The translations under genes were made by a program, and so were the position numbers. Under the pieces are notes generated by a model. That model worked only from the letters and a program-made list of their open reading frames with translations, was not told the DNA's origin and did not search any database. Below are positions 32,624 through 39,471 of a DNA stretch of 39,471 bases, one piece after another (within the stretch, counting starts at the first letter, position 1; the number at the start of each line of letters is the position of its first letter). This stretch comes from Nocardia donostiensis (GTDB lineage Bacteria; Actinomycetota; Actinomycetes; Mycobacteriales; Mycobacteriaceae): the NCBI RefSeq assembly GCF_002081715.1, contig NZ_MUKP01000043.1:1-39471 (forward strand). Reading direction: 5' to 3'.

Positions 32624-33242
32624 GGATCCCTTTCGACGTGGTGAGACGGCCGACGAGCATGAGCACACCGTCCAACAGCAGCGCCAGCACGATGATCAAC
32701 ACGGTCCCGGTCAGCGCCTGCGGCACCGCGTTCGGGGTGCCGAGGCGCGACAGGCCGGTGAAGATGAGATTGCCCAGACCGGGGCCCTTGGCGTAGGCGG
32801 CGATGGCGAGGATGCCCATCAGCATCTGGGTGCTGATCCTGATCCCGGTGAGGATCGACGGCCACGCCAGCGGCAACTCGACACCGGTGAGCACCCGTAA
32901 CCTGTTCATCCCGATCCCGCGCGCCGCATCGCTGACCGCCGGGTCGATCGTGGCCAGACCGACGATGGTGTTACGCAGGATCGGTAACAGCGCATACAGC
33001 ACCATCGCCGTGATCGTCGGCGCCACACCGAGCCCGAGCAGCGGAATCAGCAGACCCAGCAGCGCGAACGACGGAACGGTGAGGATGATGCTCGCGGCCG
33101 CCGTGGCCAGCGACGAACCCAGCGGACTGCGGTAGACCAGCACACCGAGCGCCACCGCAACCACCGCACCCAGCAGCACCGACTGCACCACTGCCGAAAC
33201 ATGCAGGTAGGAGTCGGTGAGCAGCTGATGCCGCCGCTCCAC
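32616..33242 (-). CDS. Osmoprotectant ABC importer, permease (first)
   Basis: 208-residue permease from a GTG at 33242. Spans include VVQSVLLGAVVAVALGVLVY, and the EAA-like loop is DAARGIGMNRLRVLTGVELP. This start looks slightly late. The same frame continues upstream to a CTG at 33266 that would add eight residues (LDTLWTFI), which resemble family N-termini, and AGGGGAAA lies six bases before that CTG. No ATG, GTG or TTG is in frame in that interval. Either this GTG or the CTG is the true start. It is the first gene of the operon. Confidence 0.9.
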   Translation of the reverse strand: MERRHQLLTDSYLHVSAVVQSVLLGAVVAVALGVLVYRSPLGSSLATAAASIILTVPSFALLGLLIPLLGLGVAPTITAMVLYALLPILRNTIVGLATIDPAVSDAARGIGMNRLRVLTGVELPLAWPSILTGIRISTQMLMGILAIAAYAKGPGLGNLIFTGLSRLGTPNAVPQALTGTVLIIVLALLLDGVLMLVGRLTTSKGIRD

Positions 33243-33525
33243 AATGAACGTCCACAGCGTATCCAGTGTTCGTTTCCCCTCGTCGGCGCCGGGGTCAGTG
33301 TATCCAGCGGGGCCGTTCGGGGGTCGAGTTCCGAACCAGGCCGGGGTGCCGACGTCTCCACCTCCTCGGTGATATTCGGGCGCCGACCCGGAGCGGGGAG
33401 GAGCAGCTCGTGTTTCCTCCTGAGATGTACAGTGGGATAGCGGATTCGACCGGCATCTCCGGGGAACGGTTCGACGACCTGAGGTGTCTCGAGGTGTGGG
33501 TCGAAGAGGGAGGACGGAGACCGAG
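33243..33525. other. Divergent intergenic region, osmoprotectant operon / CHAP gene
   Basis: About 280 bases between divergent units. It holds the probable upstream extension of the first permease to 33266. Beyond that I see no convincing gene. Two purine-rich stretches (near 33396 and 33510) are the only notable signals, the second being the ribosome-binding region of the CHAP gene. Confidence 0.4.
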
Positions 33526-34149
33526 TTGGGTTCGTTTCAGCAGGGCGTGGCAAGGCAACCGGCCAGGGCGGCCATCGTCTCAGTACTCGGGATCGTCGTG
33601 GTGGTGGCGGTCCTGGTTGCGGGTGGGTTCGCGACATACTGGTGGCAGGGCCGATTCGGGGACGCGGCGATTACGGGGGAGGTACTGGACGAGTTCCCGG
33701 TTGTCCCGCGCGGGAGTCTTGACCCAGCGCAGGCGGCGGTAGTCGCGGTGGCGGAGCAGCAATTCGTCGACCCCGGCCCCGGCACGAAATACGCAGAGGG
33801 CGTCGTCGAACCCTGGTGTGCGGATTTCGTCAGCTGGGTGATGCGCGAGGCCGGTCTGCCGCTGGTGAACCCGAACTCCGGTTCGTGGCGGATCCCCGGC
33901 GTCTACACGCTGCAGGAGTACTACGAGGCCGCGGGTCGGTTCGAGCCCGCCGGGTCTGGTTACTACCCGCGTACCGGTGATGTGGTGCTCTACAGCGACG
34001 CCAGCCCGTTCGGGCAGCACACCAATATCGTGCTCGTGGCCGACGGCGACACCGTGACCACGATCGGCGGCAACGAACACGACGCGGTGCGGGTTCATCG
34101 GTTCGCTCCGGCCGATGTCACGGGCATCGTCGGGTTCGGGAGGCTGTAG
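33526..34149 (+). CDS. CHAP-domain membrane-anchored or secreted amidase/peptidase
   Basis: 207-residue protein. A hydrophobic segment (AAIVSVLGIVVVVAVLVAGGF, about residues 14-34) anchors or exports it. The CHAP domain follows with catalytic Cys98 in PWCADFVSWVM, His165 in GQHTNIVLV and the third polar residue in the GGNEHD region. CHAP enzymes cleave peptidoglycan amide bonds. The start is uncertain. The TTG at 33526 has GGAG six bases upstream, while GTGs at 33484 and 33496 lack a good site. It is monocistronic in appearance, with a gap of about 100 bases to the next gene. Confidence 0.82.
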   Translation: MGSFQQGVARQPARAAIVSVLGIVVVVAVLVAGGFATYWWQGRFGDAAITGEVLDEFPVVPRGSLDPAQAAVVAVAEQQFVDPGPGTKYAEGVVEPWCADFVSWVMREAGLPLVNPNSGSWRIPGVYTLQEYYEAAGRFEPAGSGYYPRTGDVVLYSDASPFGQHTNIVLVADGDTVTTIGGNEHDAVRVHRFAPADVTGIVGFGRL

Positions 34150-34254
34150 CGGCTCGGGCGGCTGCCGTCGGCGTACCTGTCACCTCGATCGCGTAGCGTG
34201 TCGGTCTGTCAGTGGGAGGTGAGGGTCTCGGAACGACTGATGGAGCCGGTGGGT

Positions 34255-35370
34255 ATGCGCGTGGAACCGGACTGGATCGACTACGCCGAATTCGGCAGGC
34301 GTTTCGTCACCCATGCGGTGAACTCCGCGCGTATCGAGGCCGCGATCGCCGGTATCGCGGGGCGCGGGATGACCTTCGGGCCGTTCTCGCTCGGCCCCAC
34401 CGGGCTTGCCGGGTTCATGGCCGAAGGCAAAGTCGGCAGGCCGATGGTGGTTCATCGCGGTCCGCAGGTCACCTTCGAGGTGCGGATCCCAATTTCGCTG
34501 GCGCTGAAAGTGCTGCTCGGCGGTAAGAAACTGCGGGTGGAGACGATCGTCTCGATCGATCTGACCCTGAATGCGCGTACCGCCGACCCGCTGCTGATCG
34601 TCATCGATATCCCCCGCGTCCAGCCTGCGGATGTCCGCGTCGTGCTACGCGCCCAGGCTGTGGAATCGGTGGGTGAATGGCTGCTCGACCCGATCGCGGG
34701 AGTAGTGCAGCGTGAGGTCGCCAACCGGGTCAACACCATGCTGGCCGACCCGAGGGCACGCCGCGCCCGCATCTTCGATATCGAGGCCATCGTCGCGGGC
34801 GTGAGTTCCGCCCATCGTCACCGCACCGGATTCGACTGGATCGACTACGAAGAATTCGGCTGCCGTTTCTTCCCTCTCCTCGTCACCCGCGAGCGTGTCC
34901 AGGATGTGGTGCAGCGGTTGGCGGGTAGGCCCATCGAAATCGGCCCGGTGCGCACCGGGCCTCGCGACTCGGCCACGCTGACCGTGCGGGGAGCCGTCCG
35001 TGACCCGGAGGTCAGCGATGCCCACGGCGACGGGCAGGAGCCCCGGTTCGACCTGCGGATTCCGGTGTCGCTGGACATCACTGTCGATGTGCTCAAGGCC
35101 AACCGCTATCACGCCGATGTCGTGATAGCTCTGCGGTTGGTAGCGCGGGCCGCCGACCCGCTGCTGATCGTTATCGACGTGGCGCCGCCCTCGCCCGAGG
35201 ACATCGGGCTGGAGTTCGCGGCGCACGGGGTGCGGGCTGCGACACTGGGCAAACTGGCCGGAATCAAGAAACAGGTGATCGCGCAGGTCGCCAAGGTGGT
35301 GCGCCGCGAGCTCGCCGACCCGGCGATCCGCACCATCGACGCAGGTGCTCGCATCGACCGCCTGGTGTGA
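34255..35370 (+). CDS. Internally duplicated protein of unknown function
   Basis: 371 residues made of two homologous halves, about 3-183 and 191-371. Both halves contain DWIDY-x-EFG-x-RF, a GP...GP pair, F-x-x-RIP-x-SL, ARTADPLLIVID or ARAADPLLIVID, and LADP followed by an acidic/basic end (IFDIEAIV, DAGARIDRLV). Alternating hydrophobic strands and a final amphipathic helix suggest a beta-rich lipid-binding-like fold such as TULIP/SMP, but that is only a guess. There is no signal peptide. The ATG at 34255 was chosen since the first repeat begins just after it. Upstream in-frame starts at 34240 and 34198 are possible. Confidence 0.75.
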   Translation: MRVEPDWIDYAEFGRRFVTHAVNSARIEAAIAGIAGRGMTFGPFSLGPTGLAGFMAEGKVGRPMVVHRGPQVTFEVRIPISLALKVLLGGKKLRVETIVSIDLTLNARTADPLLIVIDIPRVQPADVRVVLRAQAVESVGEWLLDPIAGVVQREVANRVNTMLADPRARRARIFDIEAIVAGVSSAHRHRTGFDWIDYEEFGCRFFPLLVTRERVQDVVQRLAGRPIEIGPVRTGPRDSATLTVRGAVRDPEVSDAHGDGQEPRFDLRIPVSLDITVDVLKANRYHADVVIALRLVARAADPLLIVIDVAPPSPEDIGLEFAAHGVRAATLGKLAGIKKQVIAQVAKVVRRELADPAIRTIDAGARIDRLV

Positions 35371-35538
35371 ACGCAACCGGCTGTGGCTCGAGTGGCGTTT
35401 GTTCCGCATGTTCCTGGCGTTTCAGTTGTGAATATGGTGAAATGAGTGCACGTTCGAGGCTCCCGGCGCGCGGATGCTTCAGGGGAAGGTGCGCCGGGCA
35501 CGCTGCCATCCGATTCGGGGCGGTCGAAGGAGTCTGCG

Positions 35539-36255
35539 ATGCGTTTTTCACTATCTCGGCGTGCCCTGTTCGGTTATACGGCCGCTGCCACGGCCGCCGG
35601 AACCGTGGGAATGAGCCTGTCCGCGCCGCGCGCGAGCGGAAAACCGCTCGGCACCCTGCTCGACTACGCAGCGGGAGTTCCCTCGGCAACCGCCATCAAA
35701 GAAGCCGGGTATATCGGCGTCATCCGCTATGTGTCCGATCGCCGTCCCGGCGCCGAATGGATGCAGGGCAAACCCCTGCTGGCGCGCGAGGCCGAGGCAT
35801 TGAACGCGGCCGGGCTGACAATCGTGTCCTGCTACCAGTACGGCAAAGGCCCCACCGCCGACTGGCGCGGTGGCGAGGAAGCAGGTAAGCGGCACGCCGA
35901 ACGCGGCCTCGAACTGCATCGAGCCGCGGGCGGCCCGGAAGGCCGGCCGATCTACGCCTCGATCGATGACAATCCCACGGCCGTCGAATTCGCCACCTTG
36001 ATCCTGCCGTACCTGCGCGGCTGGCAGGCGGTGATCGGCAAGGAGAACACGGGCGTATACGCCAACTCACCCACCATCGACCTGGCCAGGGTCGCAGGTG
36101 TCGGTTCCTGGTTCTGGCAGCACGATTGGGGCACCCCCGAGGGTCATGTTCACCCCGCTGCTCATCTGCACCAGTTCGAAATCGACAAACGCACCGTGGA
36201 CGGTATCGGCGTCGATCGGAACCACGCCCTCACCGCCGAATACGGCGCCTGGTAG
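35539..36255 (+). CDS. Tat-exported DUF1906 (Rv2525c-like) protein
   Basis: 238-residue protein with a twin-arginine signal: RFSLSRRALFGYTAAATAAG at residues 2-21, ending near SAPRASG. The mature part is the DUF1906 glycoside-hydrolase-like TIM barrel seen in M. tuberculosis Rv2525c: GTLLDYAAGVPSATAIKEAG, FRYVSDRR-like IRYVSDRRPG, IVSCYQYGKG, IYASIDDNPT with paired acidic residues, and WFWQHDWG near the end. Rv2525c is Tat-exported and linked to the cell envelope. No enzymatic activity is certain. AAGGAG precedes the ATG by seven bases. Length matches Rv2525c. Confidence 0.92.
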   Translation: MRFSLSRRALFGYTAAATAAGTVGMSLSAPRASGKPLGTLLDYAAGVPSATAIKEAGYIGVIRYVSDRRPGAEWMQGKPLLAREAEALNAAGLTIVSCYQYGKGPTADWRGGEEAGKRHAERGLELHRAAGGPEGRPIYASIDDNPTAVEFATLILPYLRGWQAVIGKENTGVYANSPTIDLARVAGVGSWFWQHDWGTPEGHVHPAAHLHQFEIDKRTVDGIGVDRNHALTAEYGAW

Positions 36256-36290
36256 CCGGCCTGGCAGCGCGATCAGATCTGGCAGCGTGG

Positions 36291-36659
36291 TCAGGTCTGG
36301 CAGTGCGCGGCGGGGGAGGTGCGCAGATCGGGTTCGTCGTCGGCGACGACTCGGAGGTTGGGCCGGGTTTCGGGGCAGGTGTGTTCGGCCCGCCAGGACA
36401 GCAGCGACCAGCGCGACAGCCCGGATAGTGCCGAACCGAGGCTGGCGAACGAGCCGGATGAGATCACCGAGCCGAACGAACCCACCGATCCGATCGACAG
36501 CACCGAACCGACGCTACCGATGGACAGGATCGAATACGCCGACCCGATCGACAGGATCGACCCTTCGGACCGGATGGACAGGATCGACCGGTTGGAGTGC
36601 CTGCTCCGGATACTGGCTCGGGATGCGCGGGACTTTATCGAACGATCGACTGTCGCCAT
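36291..36659 (-). CDS. Serine-triplet repeat protein (28 consecutive S-x-x units)
   Basis: 122 residues from an ATG at 36659. Serine stands at every third position from residue 7 to residue 88 without a break, 28 triplets. The central part is also a nonapeptide repeat close to S-I-L-S-I-G-S-V-G. The serine codons are not uniform: four of the 28 are AGC or AGT (residues 16, 19, 49 and 73), the rest TCN, which argues for selection on the protein. The C-terminal 34 residues are charged and hold two cysteines. There is no signal peptide or clear ribosome-binding site. A GTG at 36707 could give 16 more residues. Fold and role are unknown. Confidence 0.7.
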   Translation of the reverse strand: MATVDRSIKSRASRASIRSRHSNRSILSIRSEGSILSIGSAYSILSIGSVGSVLSIGSVGSFGSVISSGSFASLGSALSGLSRWSLLSWRAEHTCPETRPNLRVVADDEPDLRTSPAAHCQT

Positions 36660-36755
36660 GGGTTTCGGTCTACCACAGTCGCAGGGTATCCAGAAGTAGC
36701 GCGGCACTTCTGAGACCGATTCCCGTGGATTCGTTGCCGACTCGAAAGTGAGCTC

Positions 36756-36794
36756 ACGCGTAAGGCCCGGCAGTGTCGACCGGGCCTTACGCGT
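36756..36794 (-). terminator. Strong hairpin after the secreted-protein gene
   Basis: ACGCGTAAGGCCCGG and its exact complement CCGGGCCTTACGCGT form a 15-bp stem with a 9-base loop. It begins 12 bases after the stop of the minus-strand gene at 36806 and is perfectly placed to end its transcript. There is no U-run. It also separates that gene from the serine-repeat gene. Confidence 0.8.
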
Positions 36795-36805
36795 TGTCCT
36801 GGGGT

Positions 36806-37588
36806 TCAGGCGACGCTGAAGAAACCGAGCGTCGGCAGGAACGAGCAGGTGCGCGGTGCGGAGGCCTCGTCGGCCTGGGTGGTCAGCGAGCCGCCGATCA
36901 CGGCGACGATGCGGCCCGGGCCGGTATCGGCGATCGCCGAGAGGGTGGCGGGGCCGTCGGGGTTGATCTTCGCTTCATCGGTCAGCGGCTGCACGCCGGA
37001 GCGGCGGTTGTCCAGGTTGAGCCACTGTACGGTCATCGGCGGGTCCTGCACCTCGGTCGGTCCCTTGGTGCCCAGCGCGGTGAACACGAAGCCGGCCTGG
37101 CCTGCCGCCGGGCCGGGCGGGGGTAGCTGCGCGGGGCCGGGGACGGCCAGTGCGGTGCCGACGGAATCGGCGGAGTCACCGATGCAGCCCTTACCGATGG
37201 TCGGGTACAGGAACTGCGCGATGGCCGGTCCTTCTTCCGGCAGTTCGGGGCCGCCGCCACCGCTGCCGTCGAGGAACGTGATGATTCGCTCCAGCGTCGC
37301 CTTGATCTGCGGCGGGAGATCCACCGCATTGAGCAGCGCGCGGGCCTGATCCAGGATCACCTGCTGCGGGCTGGGCGCCGCTACCTGGGATGCGGCGATC
37401 GAACCGACGATGGCGGGGGTCAGGGCGGCAAGGGCGTCCACCGGGACACCTTCGGGAACCATCGGGACGCTGTTCGTCGACGCTGCCGACGCCGGCGCCG
37501 CGACAGCCGTCATCGGCGCCGCGAGGGAGGCGCTGGCTGCTATTGCCAGCGCGGACAATGCGATCCGCGATCCTCGGGAGCGAAGCAC
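36806..37588 (-). CDS. Secreted Corynebacteriales protein of unknown function
   Basis: 260 residues. The signal peptide runs VLRSRGSRIALSALAIAASA then SLAAPMTAVAAPASA, with a typical Ala-x-Ala site. After an Ala/Pro-rich linker and a helix (QIKATLERIITFLDG), the C-terminal domain has GKGCIGDSADSVGTALAVPG, FVFTALGTKGPTEVQ, TVQWLNLDNRRSGVQPL and a final CSFLPTLGFF, with two cysteines that may bond. This pattern is familiar from nocardial and mycobacterial secreted proteins without assigned function. The GTG at 37588 gives a clean signal peptide. A GTG at 37654 in the same frame adds 22 residues before it. The hairpin at 36756-36794 follows. Confidence 0.75.
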   Translation of the reverse strand: MLRSRGSRIALSALAIAASASLAAPMTAVAAPASAASTNSVPMVPEGVPVDALAALTPAIVGSIAASQVAAPSPQQVILDQARALLNAVDLPPQIKATLERIITFLDGSGGGGPELPEEGPAIAQFLYPTIGKGCIGDSADSVGTALAVPGPAQLPPPGPAAGQAGFVFTALGTKGPTEVQDPPMTVQWLNLDNRRSGVQPLTDEAKINPDGPATLSAIADTGPGRIVAVIGGSLTTQADEASAPRTCSFLPTLGFFSVA

Positions 37589-37850
37589 TGGTCTTGCCGT
37601 CCTTACCTCGGGTACATCTGGGCGACGCTGAAAAGCCGTCGTTTCGGTGGTCACTCTATGGACAACGCCCCACGTTGTACAGCGACAGGGCCGGATTCAT
37701 CAGTGTGCGACGACCAGTGTTACCGGACAGTAGAGCTCGGGGGATGTTACCACTGGGAAGGTTGATGCAAATGTTATCGGCGCCCAGGGGTGCGTGGAGC
37801 CGCGCAATGCGGGCATTAATGTAGTCGCCAGCCCTCAACGCCAGTCGCCG

Positions 37851-39197
37851 ATGCACCCGACCGCGGGTTCGGCCGACGCCCGGCCCGACTCGAAAGCCCG
37901 CTTAGTGAACCAGCAGAGCGCTCGGACCGACGCCCGTCCGTCCGCCGCATATTTCCGATTGGCCGTCGCGGCACTCGGTCTCACCGTGCTCGCCCGGCTG
38001 CTGTGGATGTTGTTCGCCCCCAACGGGATGAATCTGGTCGATCTGCACGTCTACGTCGACGGTTCCGCGGCACTGCTGACCGACCGCCTCTACGACTTCA
38101 CCTATGCGGAAAAGACGCCCGACTTCCCGCTGCCGTTCACCTATCCGCCCTTCGCGGCTGTGGTGTTCTTCCCGCTGCACTATCTGCCGTTCACGCTCGT
38201 CGCGGTGCTCTGGCTGTTCGCCATCGCCGCAGCGCTGTACTGGGTGGTACGCATAGCCTTCGAACTGCTGCTCGGCGCGGACACCGCACGGCAACCGGTG
38301 TGGCGGACCGCGGCGATCGCCTGGACCGCAGTCGGACTGTGGCTGGAACCGGTGCGCACCACGATCGACTACGGGCAGGTCAACATCTTCCTGATGCTCG
38401 GGGTGATGCTCGCGGTGCGCAGCACACGCTGGTGGCTGTCGGGTTCGCTGATCGGAATCGTGGCCGGGATCAAGCTGACGCCCGCGATCAGCGGCCTGTA
38501 CTTCGTGGCACGCAGGCGCTGGGCAACTGTGGTCTGCTCGGCGGCGGTGTTCGGGTCGACGGTCGGGTTCAGTTTCCTCGTCGCCGCCGAGGAAACCCGC
38601 ACCTACTTCGGCACGCTGCTCGGCGACGCCGACCGTATCGGACCGGTAGGGTCGGTGTGGAATCAGTCACTGCGCGGCGCATTGAGCCGGATGCTCGGCA
38701 TCGATGTCGAAACCGGGCCATGGTGGATTGCCTCGGTGCTTGTGGTTGCGCTGCTGGGCTGGCTGGCCTGGCGTGCGTTGCGCCGCGACGATCTGCTGGG
38801 CACCGTGCTGGTTGTCCAGTTGTTCGGGTTGCTGGTCTCGCCGATCTCCTGGTCGCATCATTGGGGCTGGTTGCTGCTCGCGGTGCTGTGGCTGGTGTAC
38901 GGGCCGCACCGCGACGTTCCCGGCGCGCGGATACTGGCCGGTTTCTGGCTGCTCACCCAATTGGTCGGGGTGCCGTGGGTGCTGTCGTTCTTCCAGGACT
39001 CGATCTGGACCATTCCGCGCCCTGCGGTGTTGTCCTGGTTGGGCGCGGTGGACGTCATCGGGGTACTGGTGCTGTTCGGCTGGATGATCTGGTCGGGGCG
39101 TGTGCTCAACCAGGCTGGGCAGCCAGCTGATTTATCTCATGCGCCATTGCCACATCCTGTGCCGTCAGGCCACCGGCCGAATGAGTCGACAGCGTGA
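37851..39197 (+). CDS. pimE: GT87 mannosyltransferase, PimE-like
   Basis: 448-residue polytopic membrane protein of glycosyltransferase family 87. APNGMNLVDLHVYVDGSAAL carries the Asp that serves as catalytic residue in PimE, at the extracytoplasmic side of the first membrane span. Many further spans follow (for example GLTVLARLLWMLF and YGQVNIFLMLGVMLAV). PimE adds an alpha-1,2-mannose to phosphatidylinositol mannosides using polyprenyl phosphomannose. The neighbouring pterin dehydratase gene matches the PimE locus of M. tuberculosis (Rv1159-Rv1159A). The start is uncertain: ATG 37851, GTG 37794 or GTG 37905. The C-terminal 30 residues overlap the convergent gene. Confidence 0.85.
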   Translation: MHPTAGSADARPDSKARLVNQQSARTDARPSAAYFRLAVAALGLTVLARLLWMLFAPNGMNLVDLHVYVDGSAALLTDRLYDFTYAEKTPDFPLPFTYPPFAAVVFFPLHYLPFTLVAVLWLFAIAAALYWVVRIAFELLLGADTARQPVWRTAAIAWTAVGLWLEPVRTTIDYGQVNIFLMLGVMLAVRSTRWWLSGSLIGIVAGIKLTPAISGLYFVARRRWATVVCSAAVFGSTVGFSFLVAAEETRTYFGTLLGDADRIGPVGSVWNQSLRGALSRMLGIDVETGPWWIASVLVVALLGWLAWRALRRDDLLGTVLVVQLFGLLVSPISWSHHWGWLLLAVLWLVYGPHRDVPGARILAGFWLLTQLVGVPWVLSFFQDSIWTIPRPAVLSWLGAVDVIGVLVLFGWMIWSGRVLNQAGQPADLSHAPLPHPVPSGHRPNESTA

Positions 39198-39402
39198 AGG
39201 TGACCTTGCGCCAGCGGATATCGATATCGGGATGATGGTTCGCGGCTTCGGCTGCGGCCGCTACCCGGCGCACCAGTTCGATACCCGCGGGAAATGACGG
39301 GGCCTCGATCGTGCGAGTAATGGCATCACCGGAACGCGTCCATTCCGGAAGAGTGGTAAGTGCCTCGGTCAATTCGGTGTCGGAAAGCAGAGGGGTGCCC
39401 AT
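39106..39402 (-). CDS. Pterin-4a-carbinolamine dehydratase-like protein
   Basis: 98-residue PCD/DCoH-fold protein, which dehydrates 4a-hydroxytetrahydropterins. The family core is clear: LPEWTRSGDAITRTIEAPSF, ELVRRVAAAAEAANHHPDID with the catalytic His pair, and IRWRKVTFTLSTHSAGGLTA at the end. The start is the ATG at 39402, and an in-frame ATG at 39435 would add 11 residues. It is convergent with and overlaps the PimE-like gene by 92 bases. The same two genes adjoin in M. tuberculosis (phhB). Its use in a genome without obvious pterin hydroxylases in view is unknown. Confidence 0.92.
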   Translation of the reverse strand: MGTPLLSDTELTEALTTLPEWTRSGDAITRTIEAPSFPAGIELVRRVAAAAEAANHHPDIDIRWRKVTFTLSTHSAGGLTAQDVAMAHEINQLAAQPG

Positions 39403-39471
39403 ATGAGCTGTCCTACCCCGGTACGCCGTGTTCATGCCACTGCTAGGGAGGCATGGAGGTGCTGATGAGGG

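Noticed and set aside
36319..36699. Plus-strand frame opposite the serine-repeat gene, with its own D/P/I/R repeats
   Set aside because: Its periodicity is interrupted where the minus strand keeps serine by switching to AGC codons, it has no ribosome-binding site, and its first third is featureless.
1..39471. CRISPR arrays, rRNA, tRNA and insertion sequences
   Set aside because: No regularly spaced identical repeats, cloverleaf-like segments, rRNA-like sequence or transposase frames with terminal inverted repeats were seen. This was by eye only and a covariance-model scan would be decisive.

Overview
The window is high-GC actinobacterial chromosome, most likely Nocardia or a close relative in the Corynebacteriales (Mycobacteriales). 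This rests on a PimE-like mannosyltransferase next to a pterin dehydratase gene (the same neighbours as in Mycobacterium tuberculosis), an Ada-AlkA fusion followed by ogt, several F420/deazaflavin-type oxidoreductases, a mycothiol-type DinB protein, a Tat-exported Rv2525c-like protein, many GTG starts and several apparently leaderless promoters. No rRNA, tRNA, CRISPR array or intact insertion sequence was seen.

Layout. 1-5264: end of a DUF6542 membrane protein gene, then the sbcD-sbcC nuclease pair. 5281-5940: a vapBC toxin-antitoxin module with a visible operator. 5941-7958: alkylation-repair operon (Ada-AlkA, then Ogt), minus strand. 8055-10687: CstA-type peptide/pyruvate transporter and its small YbdD partner, minus strand. 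10893-14645: a carbohydrate-type ABC importer (lipoprotein and two permeases, no ATPase) with two small coupled ORFs inserted. 14811-16077: AraC regulator and VOC protein. 16078-16406: a degenerate tandem-repeat region leading into ychF. 17646-18685: a DUF1059 gene divergent from a TetR regulator, with a 23-bp perfect palindrome between them. 19077-23860: a more foreign-looking block with a flavin monooxygenase carrying an abnormal C-terminus, a GH15 glycoside hydrolase and a luciferase-like oxidoreductase. 24020-25855: an isolated, conjugative-element-like membrane protein with a poorly coding flank.

26375-29437: small stress and redox genes (DinB/mycothiol, DDN-like, PPOX-like, TerD, GNAT). 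29476-33266: a complete osmoprotectant ABC importer in which all four genes overlap. 33526-36255: a CHAP-domain protein, an internally duplicated protein of unknown function and a Tat-exported DUF1906 protein. 36291-36659: a small gene whose product has serine at every third residue for 28 consecutive triplets. 36806-39402: a secreted Corynebacteriales protein with a strong terminator hairpin, then a PimE-like gene whose 3' end overlaps the convergent pterin dehydratase gene by 92 bp.

The most unusual items are the Ser-x-x repeat protein, the repeat tract abutting the leaderless ychF promoter, the small coupled ORFs and other low-complexity insertions in conserved genes, the duplicated 371-residue protein, and the monooxygenase that appears to have lost its native stop. 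Function, conservation and strand choice for these are inferred from sequence alone.
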